Source: Epiperipatus broadwayi
Lineage: Eukaryota > Onychophora > Udeonychophora > Euonychophora > Peripatidae
NCBI GenBank assembly: GCA_028023455.1
Contig: JAQFVV010006305.1
Location: forward strand, 1,975,001-2,039,000
Direction: 5' to 3'
DNA: 64,000 nt
Shown: positions 47,451 through 58,000 of the stretch, one piece after another
Position numbering within the stretch: the stretch's first letter is position 1
How the letters are laid out: every line of letters starts with the position of its first letter
Translations under genes and position numbers: made by a program
The notes under the pieces: model-generated
Seen by the model: only the letters and a program-made list of their open reading frames with translations
Told to the model about the DNA's origin: nothing
Database searches by the model: none

Positions 47451-48134
47451 GAATTGTATGGAAGAGAGTGGCAGTAGCAGGGTTAGCTTATGGTAACAAT
47501 GTGTTATGTGTTAATAAAGGAGTGTTAGATACAAGGAGAAGTAGGAAGACATGCAATTCAAGGAGAAATGGGATGAACAAATTTTTATATGAGATGCAAA
47601 AGTAAAACAAAAATATTTGGTAGATTGCAATTTATGGATAACAAGAGAATAGCGAAAATAGTATTCAATTGGGTTATGAATAAAGGACAGGCAACAAGAT
47701 GCGAAAGATAGTACAGTATACAGAAGATTTGGATAAAGACTTTATGTTAGTATACATATACAAAAGGTGGGATGATTTTTAGGAGAATTGCTGAATGTTA
47801 TAGTGGCAAGAAATGGAATAGAGGAATAGATATTGCAACCAGTTGAGTCACCTGGCACACAGCAACATAGTTGTGATGTGCATATATATATTGTAACGTT
47901 TATTTATATACGTTGCAAATATATTGGCATTTGGTAAAAGCTAAAAAAATAAAAGTAAATTTAGATTTTTTTTTTGACTAAATTTTTTTAAAAAAAAAAA
48001 TAAAAAAATAACGTACAGTGAAAGTTAAATTATTCTTTCGTTTTTTTTATGTAATTAGAAATAAAAGTAGAATTGGAGAGACCAAAAGAATTCCAAAAAT
48101 AAAAAAGATAAGAGAAAGTAAAAATATTTTGGCT

Positions 48135-49062
48135 AATTAAAGATGGCCGAAAAACTTGATAAGAAAAGAGAACTTTATAATGTAAATTTTATAAAGAATT
48201 ACAAGATTATGAACCAAAAAACGCCATGATAATAGCATGCGCAGAAGTCTGAAAACTGGACTTCTGGTATAAAAAGAAGGGAGTCGGTTGGAGGAACGTC
48301 TTGGTTTGCCTGATACTCTTTTGGTTGGTTTTGGGTTAAAGAATCCAGACCACTCTATGATGAAAAAGTTCATACGAGAGTAGACCGGAGCTTTGGCTGA
48401 CATCGTTACCGATGGACACCAGAGAAGCTTACGCGACTACCCTATGGAACCAGCACCAAGATCAATTTATAATCAATGGCCGTGAGCTCATTTTAACCCC
48501 GAAAAACTATGCATAGTTAAACCTTACCGGTAAGTTATGCTTCATTATCCTGATTGTGACAAATTTAACCATTTTACAAACTACTCATAAAAATAAGCTT
48601 ATAACAGGACCCAGATATAGACTTTCATTTAATTGATCAAGAGACTCTTGTGTATCAAAGAACTTTTAATTACTTATGTTAATTGCTTTATTTTATTAAT
48701 ATTTCACGTCTGAATTAAGTGAGTTCTCTCCAATTTATTTGATAAATAATTTACTTCAAATTTTTTTTTTTATCTATTAGAATAAAAATATTTCTAATAC
48801 CTATTTTCATTTGTGCGTTATTAATAATAGTTATTAATTATTATTAAATTTATTAATATTATTTTAGTGATGTTTAAATATATAATTTACCTTTGCCAAT
48901 GTGTTTAATAAATTCCAGGAATAATAATATTTAAAAAAAATAATTCTTGTTACGGTATGATGCAATACCGATTAGTTTAAAAGTATTTTCTTTTTTTTAT
49001 TTGCGAGACGTGCTGGTGACAGATTTCAGCGGTCTCTTTAGAATAAAAGGACCTGGCGCCCA
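48135..49062 (+). other. LTR-like block with TATA box and possible primer-binding site
   Basis: G+C-elevated, stop-rich sequence with a TATA box at 48268-48276 and TTACCGGTAA at 48524-48533 (contains GTAAGT, a good splice-donor match). TGGCGCCCA at 49054-49062 has the form of a lysine-tRNA primer-binding site of LTR elements. The sequence just before it does not end in the usual CA, and no second LTR was found. The 88-residue minus-strand frame at 48137-48403 is chance. I infer the remains of an LTR retroelement, tentatively. Confidence 0.3.
48268..48276 (+). promoter_or_regulatory. TATA box
   Basis: TATAAAAAG followed within 10 bases by a G+C-rich start region. Matches in form the boxes at 49703 and 50819. 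Confidence 0.45.
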
Positions 49063-49064
49063 TA

Positions 49065-49640
49065 TTGAATAAATTAAAAGCTGATTTCGTCAATAGCATA
49101 ATTCTCAACAATTAATAGGCCGAGTTTGATCAGGAAATATAGTTATGTTTTTAGAAATAGAAATACAACTTTCTTCTTTTTGACATAACTTGATCAACTC
49201 ACGCGCAGTTTATATTAGCGTGTAGAGGCCTAGAAATACGGAAAACGTTATAATATAAAATAAAGAAAAAGTAAAAGTAAACAGACATAAATTTTTGTAG
49301 ATATTTTCTACATTTCACTTGGAATAATAATGATTGTAAAGGGTTAAATAACTCTAAATTTAAAATAAAATTTCATTATAAAATAAACATTTAAAAAGGT
49401 TTAAATAAATATTAATACTGTATTATTCTGATTTTGAATTTAAAAAAACAAGTATGGGTTTTTTTTATTATTATTATTGCCTGTATATATTTCTTTATCT
49501 ATTTTTTAAAATCTTTGTAGATTAAAAATTCCAAAAAGTAGCTTTTAATTAAAAGTGATTTGAAGAGAGTAAAAACATGTAGATCACACCTTTAGTAAAA
49601 TTTCAAAGTACTGACTTGAAAGATTAAAACTGATTTTAAT
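49065..49640. other. Mixed-composition DNA, no gene seen
   Basis: The first ~180 bp retain G+C-richer islands ('CACGCGCAG', 'GTGTAGAGGCC') of the preceding LTR-like block; the rest is A+T-rich. No frame or repeat. Confidence 0.5.
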
Positions 49641-49702
49641 CAAGGTAAAGATTAGACAGAAAAAAAAACTTTTCAATTAAGGTGTTTTTATCACCTAGAC
49701 TT

Positions 49703-49711
49703 TATAAAAAG
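49703..49711 (+). promoter_or_regulatory. TATA box of a second G+C-elevated module
   Basis: TATAAAAAG, followed by 'ATCAGTTCAGTTTAG' and ~380 bp of G+C-elevated, stop-containing sequence up to a GTAATG near 50056. The minus-strand 69-residue frame here (49862-50071) is not gene-like. No resemblance to a known gene. Confidence 0.4.
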
Positions 49712-50099
49712 GACTGATAAAAAAATATCAGTTCAGTTTAGTTTTTGTAAGAGTTGGTCAGATGGATTGGCTAATAATATTTTTGAAAAACAGAATAATT
49801 AGTTGCAGAGTTAGATAGAGCTCCCATGAAGATGAAGTCAAGACAGGAGGCAGCAGCTACTCTACAGTTCAATAGTAGAGTTTGAATTCATATGAAGGAA
49901 ATGACCTACTTCTTTGTGCTGAAATTCATAGCTACAAATCTGGACAAGACAGTTTGCTGGCCTGAAGCCATCAAGCCCTAGACAAAAAGAGAATGCCAAC
50001 ATAACTTGATTATACTTTCCTAATGCTGATAATTGCCTGAATTGTACTTCCCTGGTAATGATACCCATCATCCAGAATTGGTAGACATATGCTGCTGTT

Positions 50100-50740
50100 T
50101 ATCTATACCTGTAAGGAACCACAGATAAATATGTTACATGTATATTGAAACAAACCTGTTTCACCTATTATCTTCTATAACAGTATATTTTGTTGCACTC
50201 AGATGGTGTGTATTTCTGTAATTTAAAACTTTGAGTGTGCTTATAATATTGCAGGGTATGTGCATGTATAATCATCTTGTTAATTACAATATAAAGTCTT
50301 AAACATTTATATATGCACATATTCATTTACATTTGTTAAAACTGAAGTAAACATAACTGTGTAGTTAAAATTTATATATATAACAGAATAATAAGTTTAA
50401 ATTCATAAAATTACTTATTTAATTTTCAAGATTCATTTTAAATAAATTCCAAGTTAGATAATTTTCAGTTCTTTTGTTTGTTTAAAATTACACAAGCAGT
50501 AAGTTGTTTGTCAGTTTCAACATTTCTAAAAATAAATCTTTGGCTAAAATTTGACCCATTTAAAATTATAGCTAAGACCAATTATAAAATTCAGTCAGGC
50601 ATAAATCTATACTGTGTTATTGCAACTCTCTTGGGAATATCATCTTTGATTCTGGTGTTAACTATGACGTCAATTAGAATAACAGAGCCTTTAAAAGTCC
50701 AAATTTAATTCTACCAAATAATTTACTAAGTGGATCTATA
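50100..50740. other. A+T-rich DNA, no gene seen
   Basis: No supportable gene. The 76-residue frame at 50478-50708 (start near 'FKITQAVSCL') ends with a hydrophobic stretch of about 20 residues but matches nothing that I know. Confidence 0.5.
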
Positions 50741-51300
50741 GTTAAAGGCTAGTTCGAACCAGTAATCAGGTGATGTGGCAAGACTAAAAGTAGGAGGGAA
50801 CTACTGTCAAAAATATAATATAAAAAGGGGCCTGTAGTAGCCATCATCCTCTTTTTCTACTTTTTCTTCAAGTGATTGTTGCTATTGCTGTTAAAATTAT
50901 TGTTATTGCTGCCGAAAATATTTCTGAAGACCAGTGCTGAAAAATTAAATAAGAAAACTGTCCCTGCTGCATTCAGCAAGCTGAATCCTAGAAAGCCAGT
51001 ACCCAAGCTGTTCCAATGATGACCGTTGGCTAGAGACAAAGAGACAGCCGTTTGCTCTTCCACGAGCAGCTACTGATGAGAGAAAACATCAACCTCAGCA
51101 TGCCCAGCCCAGTGAGAAAGAAACTATACCTGAAATACCAGAGTTCCTGACCAGAGTAATGGGGAAAGCCACCACAGAAGTAACTTTACAAAGCTGCATC
51201 CAGACTCAAGCCCAAAGAAGTCACAGCCGATGTAATAGAAAAAAGATGCCTTGAAAGACTCACTATTAAGATTACCGGTAAATCATTCTGCCGAATATTA
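50740..51300 (+). other. G+C-elevated TATA module, LTR-like
   Basis: TATAAAAAG at 50819-50827 is followed by ~450 bp of stop-rich, G+C-elevated sequence ending at TTACCGGTAA (51272-51281), the same 10-mer that ends the module at 48524-48533. The shared layout (TATA box, G+C-rich leader, TTACCGGTAA) suggests related regulatory or LTR sequences. The minus-strand frame 50857-51063 is chance. Confidence 0.35.
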
Positions 51301-51780
51301 ATTCCATCACTAAGCTTATTCTAAATGAAAAGCTAGCTAACTAATAAATTCCATAATTAATTTTATCATTTAAATGTTACATTAAACGGTCTATACTAAA
51401 TTTATTTAAAGCTTAGAGCACTCTCAAAATTCTTGCTTGATCATAAATAATTTGATTGATCATAAATAATTTGAATGATCATTAATATTTTAAGTAAGCA
51501 CAAATATTTAGTTTATATAAAATCATTCAAACAAAGTTTCATTTCTAAATTATAAATTTATTGTTGGTTTTATGCAATTTATTCTTATGCCATCTACCTT
51601 TAGTTTTAAGTTCATGCTTATTAATTTATGCTATGTTTCACCAGAATGGAGTTTTGTGCATTAAATAAATTATCGGGGGGGGGGGGAAATAATCACTTTT
51701 CTGTTACATCAGATTATTGTAATATAAAAAATATAGTCAAAACTCTTTTCTGAAATAAAACTATTATTTACGCTAGAGTG
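51300..51780. other. A+T-rich DNA, no gene seen
   Basis: Contains a short direct repeat, TTGATCATAAATAATTTGA-type, at 51438-51480, and a G12 tract at 51675-51686. No gene. Confidence 0.6.
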
Positions 51781-51805
51781 AATCAGTTACTTATAATGCC
51801 TTAAC

Positions 51806-52250
51806 AAGTTATTTAAAACACATTTTTGCTCAAGTTATTTAAAATGAAAATATTTTGCTAAGTTATTTAAAAGGTATATTTTACGGATGTTATTTAAAAC
51901 GCAGTTTGCGTATGTTATTTAAACGCATCTTTGGCTACAGTTATTTAAAATGAAATATTTTGCTAAAGTTATTTAAAATGTATATTTTGCGTATGTTATT
52001 TGAAACGCAGATTTGCGTACATTATTTAAGATGTATATTTGCGTAAGTTATTTAAAATATGTATTTTGCCAGTTATTTAAAAAGTATATTTTACGCAAGC
52101 TATTTAAAAGGTATATTTTGCGTATGTTATTTAAAACACATTTTGTGTTATTAGTAAGGCTTATTCTGACGAGTTATTTAAGATTAATATTTGAATAGTT
52201 TATTTAAAAATCAATATTTTACATGAGCTATTTAATAATCCATATTTTAG
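51806..52250 (+). repeat. Minisatellite, ~27-30-bp unit, ~16 copies
   Basis: Each unit has GTTATTTAAAA followed by a variable ~17-base part of the type 'TGTATATTTTGCGTA'. Alternating variants (ATGAAATATTTTGCTAA and ACGCAGTTTGCGTAT types) suggest a higher-order period. Copies degrade toward 52250. The 61-residue frame within it (52013-52198) is a translation of the repeat, not a gene. Confidence 0.85.
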
Positions 52251-52529
52251 AATCAGTTCGTTGATCTTAGATAGAAATTATACTATATATAATGTTCAAG
52301 TTCTAGTAAATCTAAACTTTTGCTATAACTCCATTTAATTAAAAATTAAGATGCTATGCATAAAGTCTTAAATCAGATTCTCATTAATCGCCTTTATCAT
52401 ATGATTTAATAATCTCATTTATGAACTGACCAATGGTTGTAGCACTGAAAGAAGCTAAGATTTGGCATAATTAATTTATAAAACATTAATTTAGTGTTGC
52501 GAATGTATTGCTAGTTTGCATAAATATGC

Positions 52530-52935
52530 ATATCTCCTTGCTATACCTATAATGGCCTACATCAGGATCGTTTCCACGTCAAGTCATGCCTCGAAAGTTT
52601 AGGCAACGGTGACATTTATTCATATTTCATCAAGTCACGCCTCGAAAGTTTAGGTAGCTGTGACATTTATTCGTATTTGGAGGAACCAAAACGTTCTAAA
52701 GGGCTCGTAAGCCATTCTTCTGCCACTTTAATAAAAAGGCCTCTTGCATTATAGCAAGTAGATCGGTTAGGGAACCGTTTACTAGGTAATAAACCTCAAT
52801 TAAGAATATATTCAAGGCGCCTTTATCTGATACTATAGTTTATAACGCACTAGAATCTGACGTTTGACTGCCGCACCTCAGTTCAGCTTCCCTAGAAAGT
52901 AACTTCGGCTTTGATCTGATTCAGAATCTGAGTTA
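52530..52935 (+). other. G+C-elevated segment with a TATA-like box and a 52-bp duplication
   Basis: Two 52-bp direct repeats lie at 52576-52627 and 52628-52678 (core CCTCGAAAGTTTAGG and GTGACATTTATTC). Downstream is 'TAATAAAAAGGCCTCTTGC' near 52730 and a G+C-rich stretch to 52935. No frame. It may be the U3/R part of the LTR-like complex. Confidence 0.45.
52576..52678 (+). repeat. Tandem duplication, 52-bp unit, two copies
   Basis: Both copies read 'TCAAGTCAYGCCTCGAAAG', TTTAGG, and GTGACATTTATTC in order, with about five differences. Confidence 0.85.
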
Positions 52936-52944
52936 ATGCATTTA

Positions 52945-53085
52945 TCTGTATAGCAATTATATATCACGCAAATATCTTTATAGACAAGTTTAAACTTGGT
53001 AATAGTAATATAATCTGTAACAATTATATATCACGCAAATATCTTTATAGTTGGGTTTAAACTTAGTAATAATAATATAATTTTT
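52945..53085 (+). repeat. Tandem duplication, ~69-bp unit, two copies
   Basis: CAATTATATATCACGCAAAT, 'ATCTTTATAG', 'GTTTAAACTT' and 'AATATAAT' recur in order at about 52960-53013 and 53020-53085. Confidence 0.85.
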
Positions 53086-53203
53086 ATCAGTTAATAATAA
53101 AATGATCATTCTAACTATTATTGATTTTCACTATATAAAACACAGCATGAGTTAGGACATGGATGCATAAGCCTATTAAAAAGTCATAGACTAATTAAAT
53201 CGT

Positions 53204-53560
53204 TTATAACCCTGATCCATTCACCTGCATGTCAACTCTATATAAATTGCTTTATGATACTATTTCATAATCCTGAACCACTCACCTACGTACGAGTGTT
53301 ATATAAATTGTTTTATGATATTATTTTATAACCCTGATCCATTCACCTAAGTGTGATCATTATATAAATTGCTTTGTGATATTATTTTATAACCCTGATC
53401 CACTCACCTACATGTGAGCATTATAAATTGCTTTGTAATATTATTTTATAACCCTAATCCACTCACCTGCGTGTGAGCACTATATAAATTGCTTTGTAAT
53501 ATATTCTTCATAACCCTGAGTATTCACTCACCTGCGTGTAAGCCAGCTATAGCCAATTTA
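53204..53560 (+). repeat. Minisatellite, ~61-bp unit, six copies
   Basis: Units begin TATAACCCTGATCCACTCAC, continue with a G+C-richer CTGCGTGTGAGCACTAT-type core, and end in TATAAATTGCTTTGTAATAT. They are 80-90% alike by eye; the last unit is incomplete. Confidence 0.85.
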
Positions 53561-53685
53561 TTTTGCTTATTATTTATTAAGTATTATATTAAATTTATGA
53601 AATATAAATTTGTCTCAGTCTCCATTCTTGCTCATTACCTTATGAATAACTAATTAAGTTATATAATATGTAATGGGGGGGGTGT

Positions 53686-53910
53686 CTCATGTTTTACTAC
53701 TTTGCTATTGCTGGAACGTGAATAAAGAGACATAGAGTGTAACCTCAGGCATGTCATTCGCGATAGGTTGACTTGGAAGCACGAGTGAGAGAGTTGAGGT
53801 ATGATCAGACGTAGGATATTACTATCCCGACTTGGTCATCCTTTGGTTCTCTGGTTCGGACTCTCGGTCTGTTGAGCAAATGTACAAACCTGACCATTAC
53901 AATATATAGT
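53686..53910 (+). other. G+C-elevated unassigned block
   Basis: It follows a G8 tract (53675-53682). TGTCTC at 53684-53689 and GAGACA at about 53728-53733 are inverted around an AATAAA. Downstream is a G+C-rich stretch to 'GGACTCTCGGTCTGTTGAGC'. No frame or known motif. The position after the tandem repeats suggests the far end of the LTR-like complex. Confidence 0.3.
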
Positions 53911-53919
53911 GAGTTATTT

Positions 53920-54650
53920 CATTTTTATATCCTTTGGTCTGAAATGACATTTTAAAAATTAGATATATAAAATGATTTTATTTTTCGTTTATTAAAAAAA
54001 AAAGTCATTTTAAAAGTGTTGTCTGGATTTAAAAAAATCAAAAAAATAAAGAATAGATGATTATATAATTTTAATTTAAAGATGTTGAGAATTAATCAAC
54101 AAGTACCTGTCAAATAAAAATAAATATTTTTAAAAGAAAAAAAAAGTTGATAGTATTTATTTCTTTTAAGAAACTCATCGATAAAGAATGGAACTTACTA
54201 TAAAATAACAAATGCAATTTTGTGAAAATAACTTTCAATAATCTTTATTATTGTAACAAATTAAAATATACAGTATAGACATTAGTGTGTGCCTGAAAAT
54301 CCATATGCACACATATGTATGTTAAATATGTACAAAACTGAACTTCATTTATAGATTTATGATAATGTTAAATAATAAAATATACCGCTGTAGGATTTAC
54401 TTTTATCAGCAGTCAAAAAGAAAAATCTGACTATTTCTTTTTAATAAGAAGGAAAAGAAACTATAATCTATTAAAGATAGAATTTGCTTTTATTAATACA
54501 CACGTGTATGTGTGAATTTAATGTATTTTAACCAAGGAATTAACTATAAAAAATATATTATTGTAACAAGTTAAAATAAGTAAATGTCAGTATTCGTATA
54601 TATGCACATACATATATATATATATGTAAAATTTCAATCATTTATTATAT
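53920..54650. other. A+T-rich DNA, no gene seen
   Basis: Nothing supportable. Confidence 0.6.
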
Positions 54651-54654
54651 AACA

Positions 54655-55070
54655 ATTTACTGTTTAAGGCTAGAACAGGATCATTAGCAGCAAAAAAAGA
54701 TATAGAAAATATTAGGCATCTGCTAATTGAATGTAAATGCTTACAAGCAGAAAGGGTACAAATAATAAAGTTGTGGGAGAATAAATATAAACAAAGTGAT
54801 TATTATACAGAGTGGGTTCTTAGTTTTTGCGCTGGGTTTGGAAAAAGATATGGTGAATTTGGATTTAAAGGCTATAGAGTGAACAAACGTAAGGTTGTGG
54901 AAATGGGATGGAGCATGATAGCGAATATGGAAAACCCAGGGTAGGGAATAGAAAGGGAAGATAAAGTGACTAACAGTTTTCTCTGGGCATAGTGCCTAGA
55001 GATTCCTGATTCCACGAAAAAAGCCATAGTGCATTGCATCACATCGCATTTAAAACTAGAAATTTTCATT
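54655..55070 (+). pseudogene. LINE ORF2 C-terminal fragment (5'-truncated)
   Basis: The plus strand reads 'LFKARTGSLAAKKD' then 'IRHLLIECKCLQAER', the H-x4-C half of the C-terminal finger of LINE ORF2 proteins. It continues open for ~75 residues ('LWENKYKQSDYYTEWV', 'GFGKRYGEFGFKGYRVNKRK', 'MGWSMIANMENPG') to TAG near 54944. About 120 bp of G+C-elevated 3' untranslated sequence follows. The upstream C-x-x-C half is missing. The 65-residue minus-strand frame here is a shadow. It may belong to the same LINE type as 45.5-47.9 kb, whose own tail is too decayed to compare. Confidence 0.55.
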
Positions 55071-55079
55071 TTTGGCTAT

Positions 55080-58000
55080 TTTTATTTTTGCCAAATTGTT
55101 TGCAAGCTAAAAAAAAATGAATTGACATCAGGAATATATATGTATGCAAAGTTTCAACTAGCTAAGAAATTGGGAAATGAGTGAAATTGAATGATTTATA
55201 ATATTTCAAAGACAAATAGTTTTATAGACAGACAAAAAAAATGAACTAAGTTAAATAAAAACTTTTAAAAAGTTAAATAAAAGCTTATTAAAAAAATAGG
55301 TAAAGACAAAGAGAAAAAAACAAGTTTGGAATCACTATATTTCCAATGTTATAGTTAATGTGGGCAGATGACCAAAGACATATACCAACCTAAATGACTG
55401 CCAATAATTAAAAAAACAAGATAAATGACAAAAAGACACAAAGAAAAGACAGAATAGATTGGTGAATTCAGGCTAAGAACAAGAAAGAGTTCACAGGAAG
55501 CGAAAAATGCTGAAAGTTTTGTTTGATTTATATATAACAAAAACTTGAATAAATAGGAAAAGAAAAATAATATTAAGGACTTTAAACATATAATTTGAAA
55601 GAATAATTGAAAGAGAACCTTGTACGGTTTAACATAGCAGAAGTATTACATAAAAAAGCTATCATAATAAAGCTCAACTAGTTATTTCTGTTTCTTTAAC
55701 ACTTTGATATCAGCTAATAAATAGATTATTATTAAGCAATGAAATATAAAAAAAAAAAAAATAAGGAAAGGGGGATATGCTAAAAGGCAGAAAAAAATAT
55801 AAGAAATAATGAAGAACATAAAAAAAAATTTTGAATGAAATTTGATTTTAAAGGAAGAGAGTATTTGGAAAGAAAAGAAAAAAATGGACATGATGGTTTG
55901 GAATAATATGTGGGATGCAGATTAGATATATACAAATTATTATTAGCTTAAAATAAATATTGTGTTGAATTCTTACTTTGGAATGCTTTAGTAGTACCTA
56001 CTTTTTTTAAAAAAAGAATGGATCAACTGAGAAGGCAATTTACTCTTTCATTTAAATTTAATAGTAGTCAATATTTATTATACTAAAAGAAAGGGTTTTA
56101 AGATTGCTGAAAATATATATATTTGCTTGATTACAACTGCATTTTTTTTTTTTTTGACATATATGAATTGAAAATATGTGTATACAAACATTTAGTTAGT
56201 CAAGCAAATATTTAGAATAGGATTTAAACATAAAGAATTTATTATGAATGCAGCATAAGAAGTTAATTTTTATGTATGATCATTTTGAGGAATTGTTGAT
56301 TTAAAATTATATAGACATAAATTAATATATATATTATAAGCTATGAAGTCTAATCTGAATATTATTGATGTAAATGAAAAGTTATAAATTAGATTAAATT
56401 TTTATTCTTGATTTTCCTTCTTTGCTTTTTCAATTTCATGTACTGGCACAAGTAACAAGAATGCTTGGTTGAATAAAAATTAAGAGTGGGGGCACAGATC
56501 TCAAACCATTTCTATATCATCAAGAAACCTCTTTAAAGTCACTCATACCTAAATACAGAATGTTTCAAAAAAATAAACAACAGTTTACCACCAAGCCTCA
56601 ATCAACCAACAACAACAAAAAAAACTATGAGCAAAATTGTTTACAACTTGTAAAATTTATAAAGCTTTCTTAGAACTCTAAATAATATTACCAGTAATAG
56701 TTCTCTTTAACTACTAAATCTACATAAATTAACTTTCTAATTTATTCTCAATTTCTCATGAGACAATTTAAAATAAACAATTTCCAAAGGATGTTCATGC
56801 TATCTACTTATCCATATTATTATATATTGGTATATTTTACAAGCAGAACTTGCAAAAAGGAAACCACTATTGATATGGATCAATCTTCAAGAAGAAAACC
56901 AAAGAACTGTTCTAATTTGTATAATCAAGTATTTAGTATTTTGTAATTGTGAAATATATATATATATATTTTTTTAATAAGGTTAAGTGTGTCATGTGAA
57001 TTTTCACGCCAATGTTCCACACCATGTGTGTTTATAATAGAAATGGTATTATACATTCAATGGTTACCAATATATATAGAATAGTCAGATAATTTATATT
57101 AAATTTAATTAATAAACTGTGTGCATGTTACCTATTTGCATAGAAATATAGTTTAAGAAATTTTTGATTGTCTTCTATAAATATATTTTGACCTTTATAT
57201 ATATATTTTTTTATTAAGCTAGCTTATATTTAAAAATTATTTATGATTGATTTAGAATGGTGAATTTTTTTAGGTCATATATATATATGTTTTAAAGTGA
57301 GAGTTTTAATCATATCTGGTCTTATTTTAAGAAATAAAGTAGCATTTACTTAAGTCATCCCTAAAAAAGATAAAATCTTGCTATATTAATATGGGTATAA
57401 AATACATATGCATGTGCCATCATTAACTTTTGTGCAAGGATTCACAATAGCAATCATCATCAATTTGTACACAATATTTTGATTTACAATCAATTATTCA
57501 CTATAAGATGGTCTTAAAAAAAAATTCTAAAATTTTTTTTACAGCCATAGGATAATTATTAAAGCTACATCAGCCAAAAGCAAAATAGTGAATTTCAAGA
57601 GTTTATTCATAATACATAACACAGTACATAATATTACAATGTTGGATACGATATTTTGATTATAAACTTAAAATGTTTGATAATGTACAGTACAGTATTA
57701 TTCTAGAAATATATATTACAAAAGACCTGTATTTGCTTAAGAAACAATAAACCTATGTAGATTTTATTAAACTGTTTTCATATTTAAAAGTTTTAACTTT
57801 ATTAAAATTATAAAAATAAAATTTTGGCTTTGCTTAATCATCTCATTTTAGCACTAAATGTGTCGATTTTAACAAGAAAAATTTAAATATTATTAGTTCA
57901 CATTGGTGAGAGGGAGGAGGACATGTAAAATGTATTAGCACCAGATATGTTGCAAATTGGATATTACTGGTAAAGGAAATAAATCAAATATATATATATT

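Larger units (their letters stand above)
45470..47870 (+). pseudogene. Decayed LINE of a second type (endonuclease plus reverse transcriptase)
   Basis: Purine-rich sense strand, many stops, but domain order is readable. 45650-45760 gives 'GMNGHIEEIDGVNNKNGQLL..FC', the 'GDFNxHIxxLDG..NxNGxLL' stretch of the endonuclease. 45800-45920 gives 'IDYVFVEKEGM' and 'NDHNL' (the SDH region). 46130-46380 is a Lys-rich linker. 46530-46630 holds 'FTENELNEASKKLKSGKARGLA'. About 46720-46800 reads 'RVAKWIEENNIVGEMQGGFQ', and 46915-46960 'MRLRQGCPVSL' is motif B. 46962-47144 ends 'DIFLCTENTEDIESH' with degraded motif C. 47116-47313 has 'RVGKKIQIKFHEIKSKVI' and 'YNYLGIILNNQ'. 47500-47640 resembles the C-terminal 'GEMG' region. 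Motif spacing resembles tick-like LINEs; the clade is not fixed. A SINE stub lies at 47405-47434. Confidence 0.65.

Noticed and set aside
51075-51095. CUGAUGAGAGAAAAC resembling a hammerhead core
   Set aside because: No helix II can form between the two boxes and no pairing flanks exist.
55682-55891. 69-residue minus-strand frame rich in Phe, Ile and Leu, looking like a membrane protein
   Set aside because: Produced by A-rich plus-strand sequence; no start context, motif or repeat of the pattern elsewhere.
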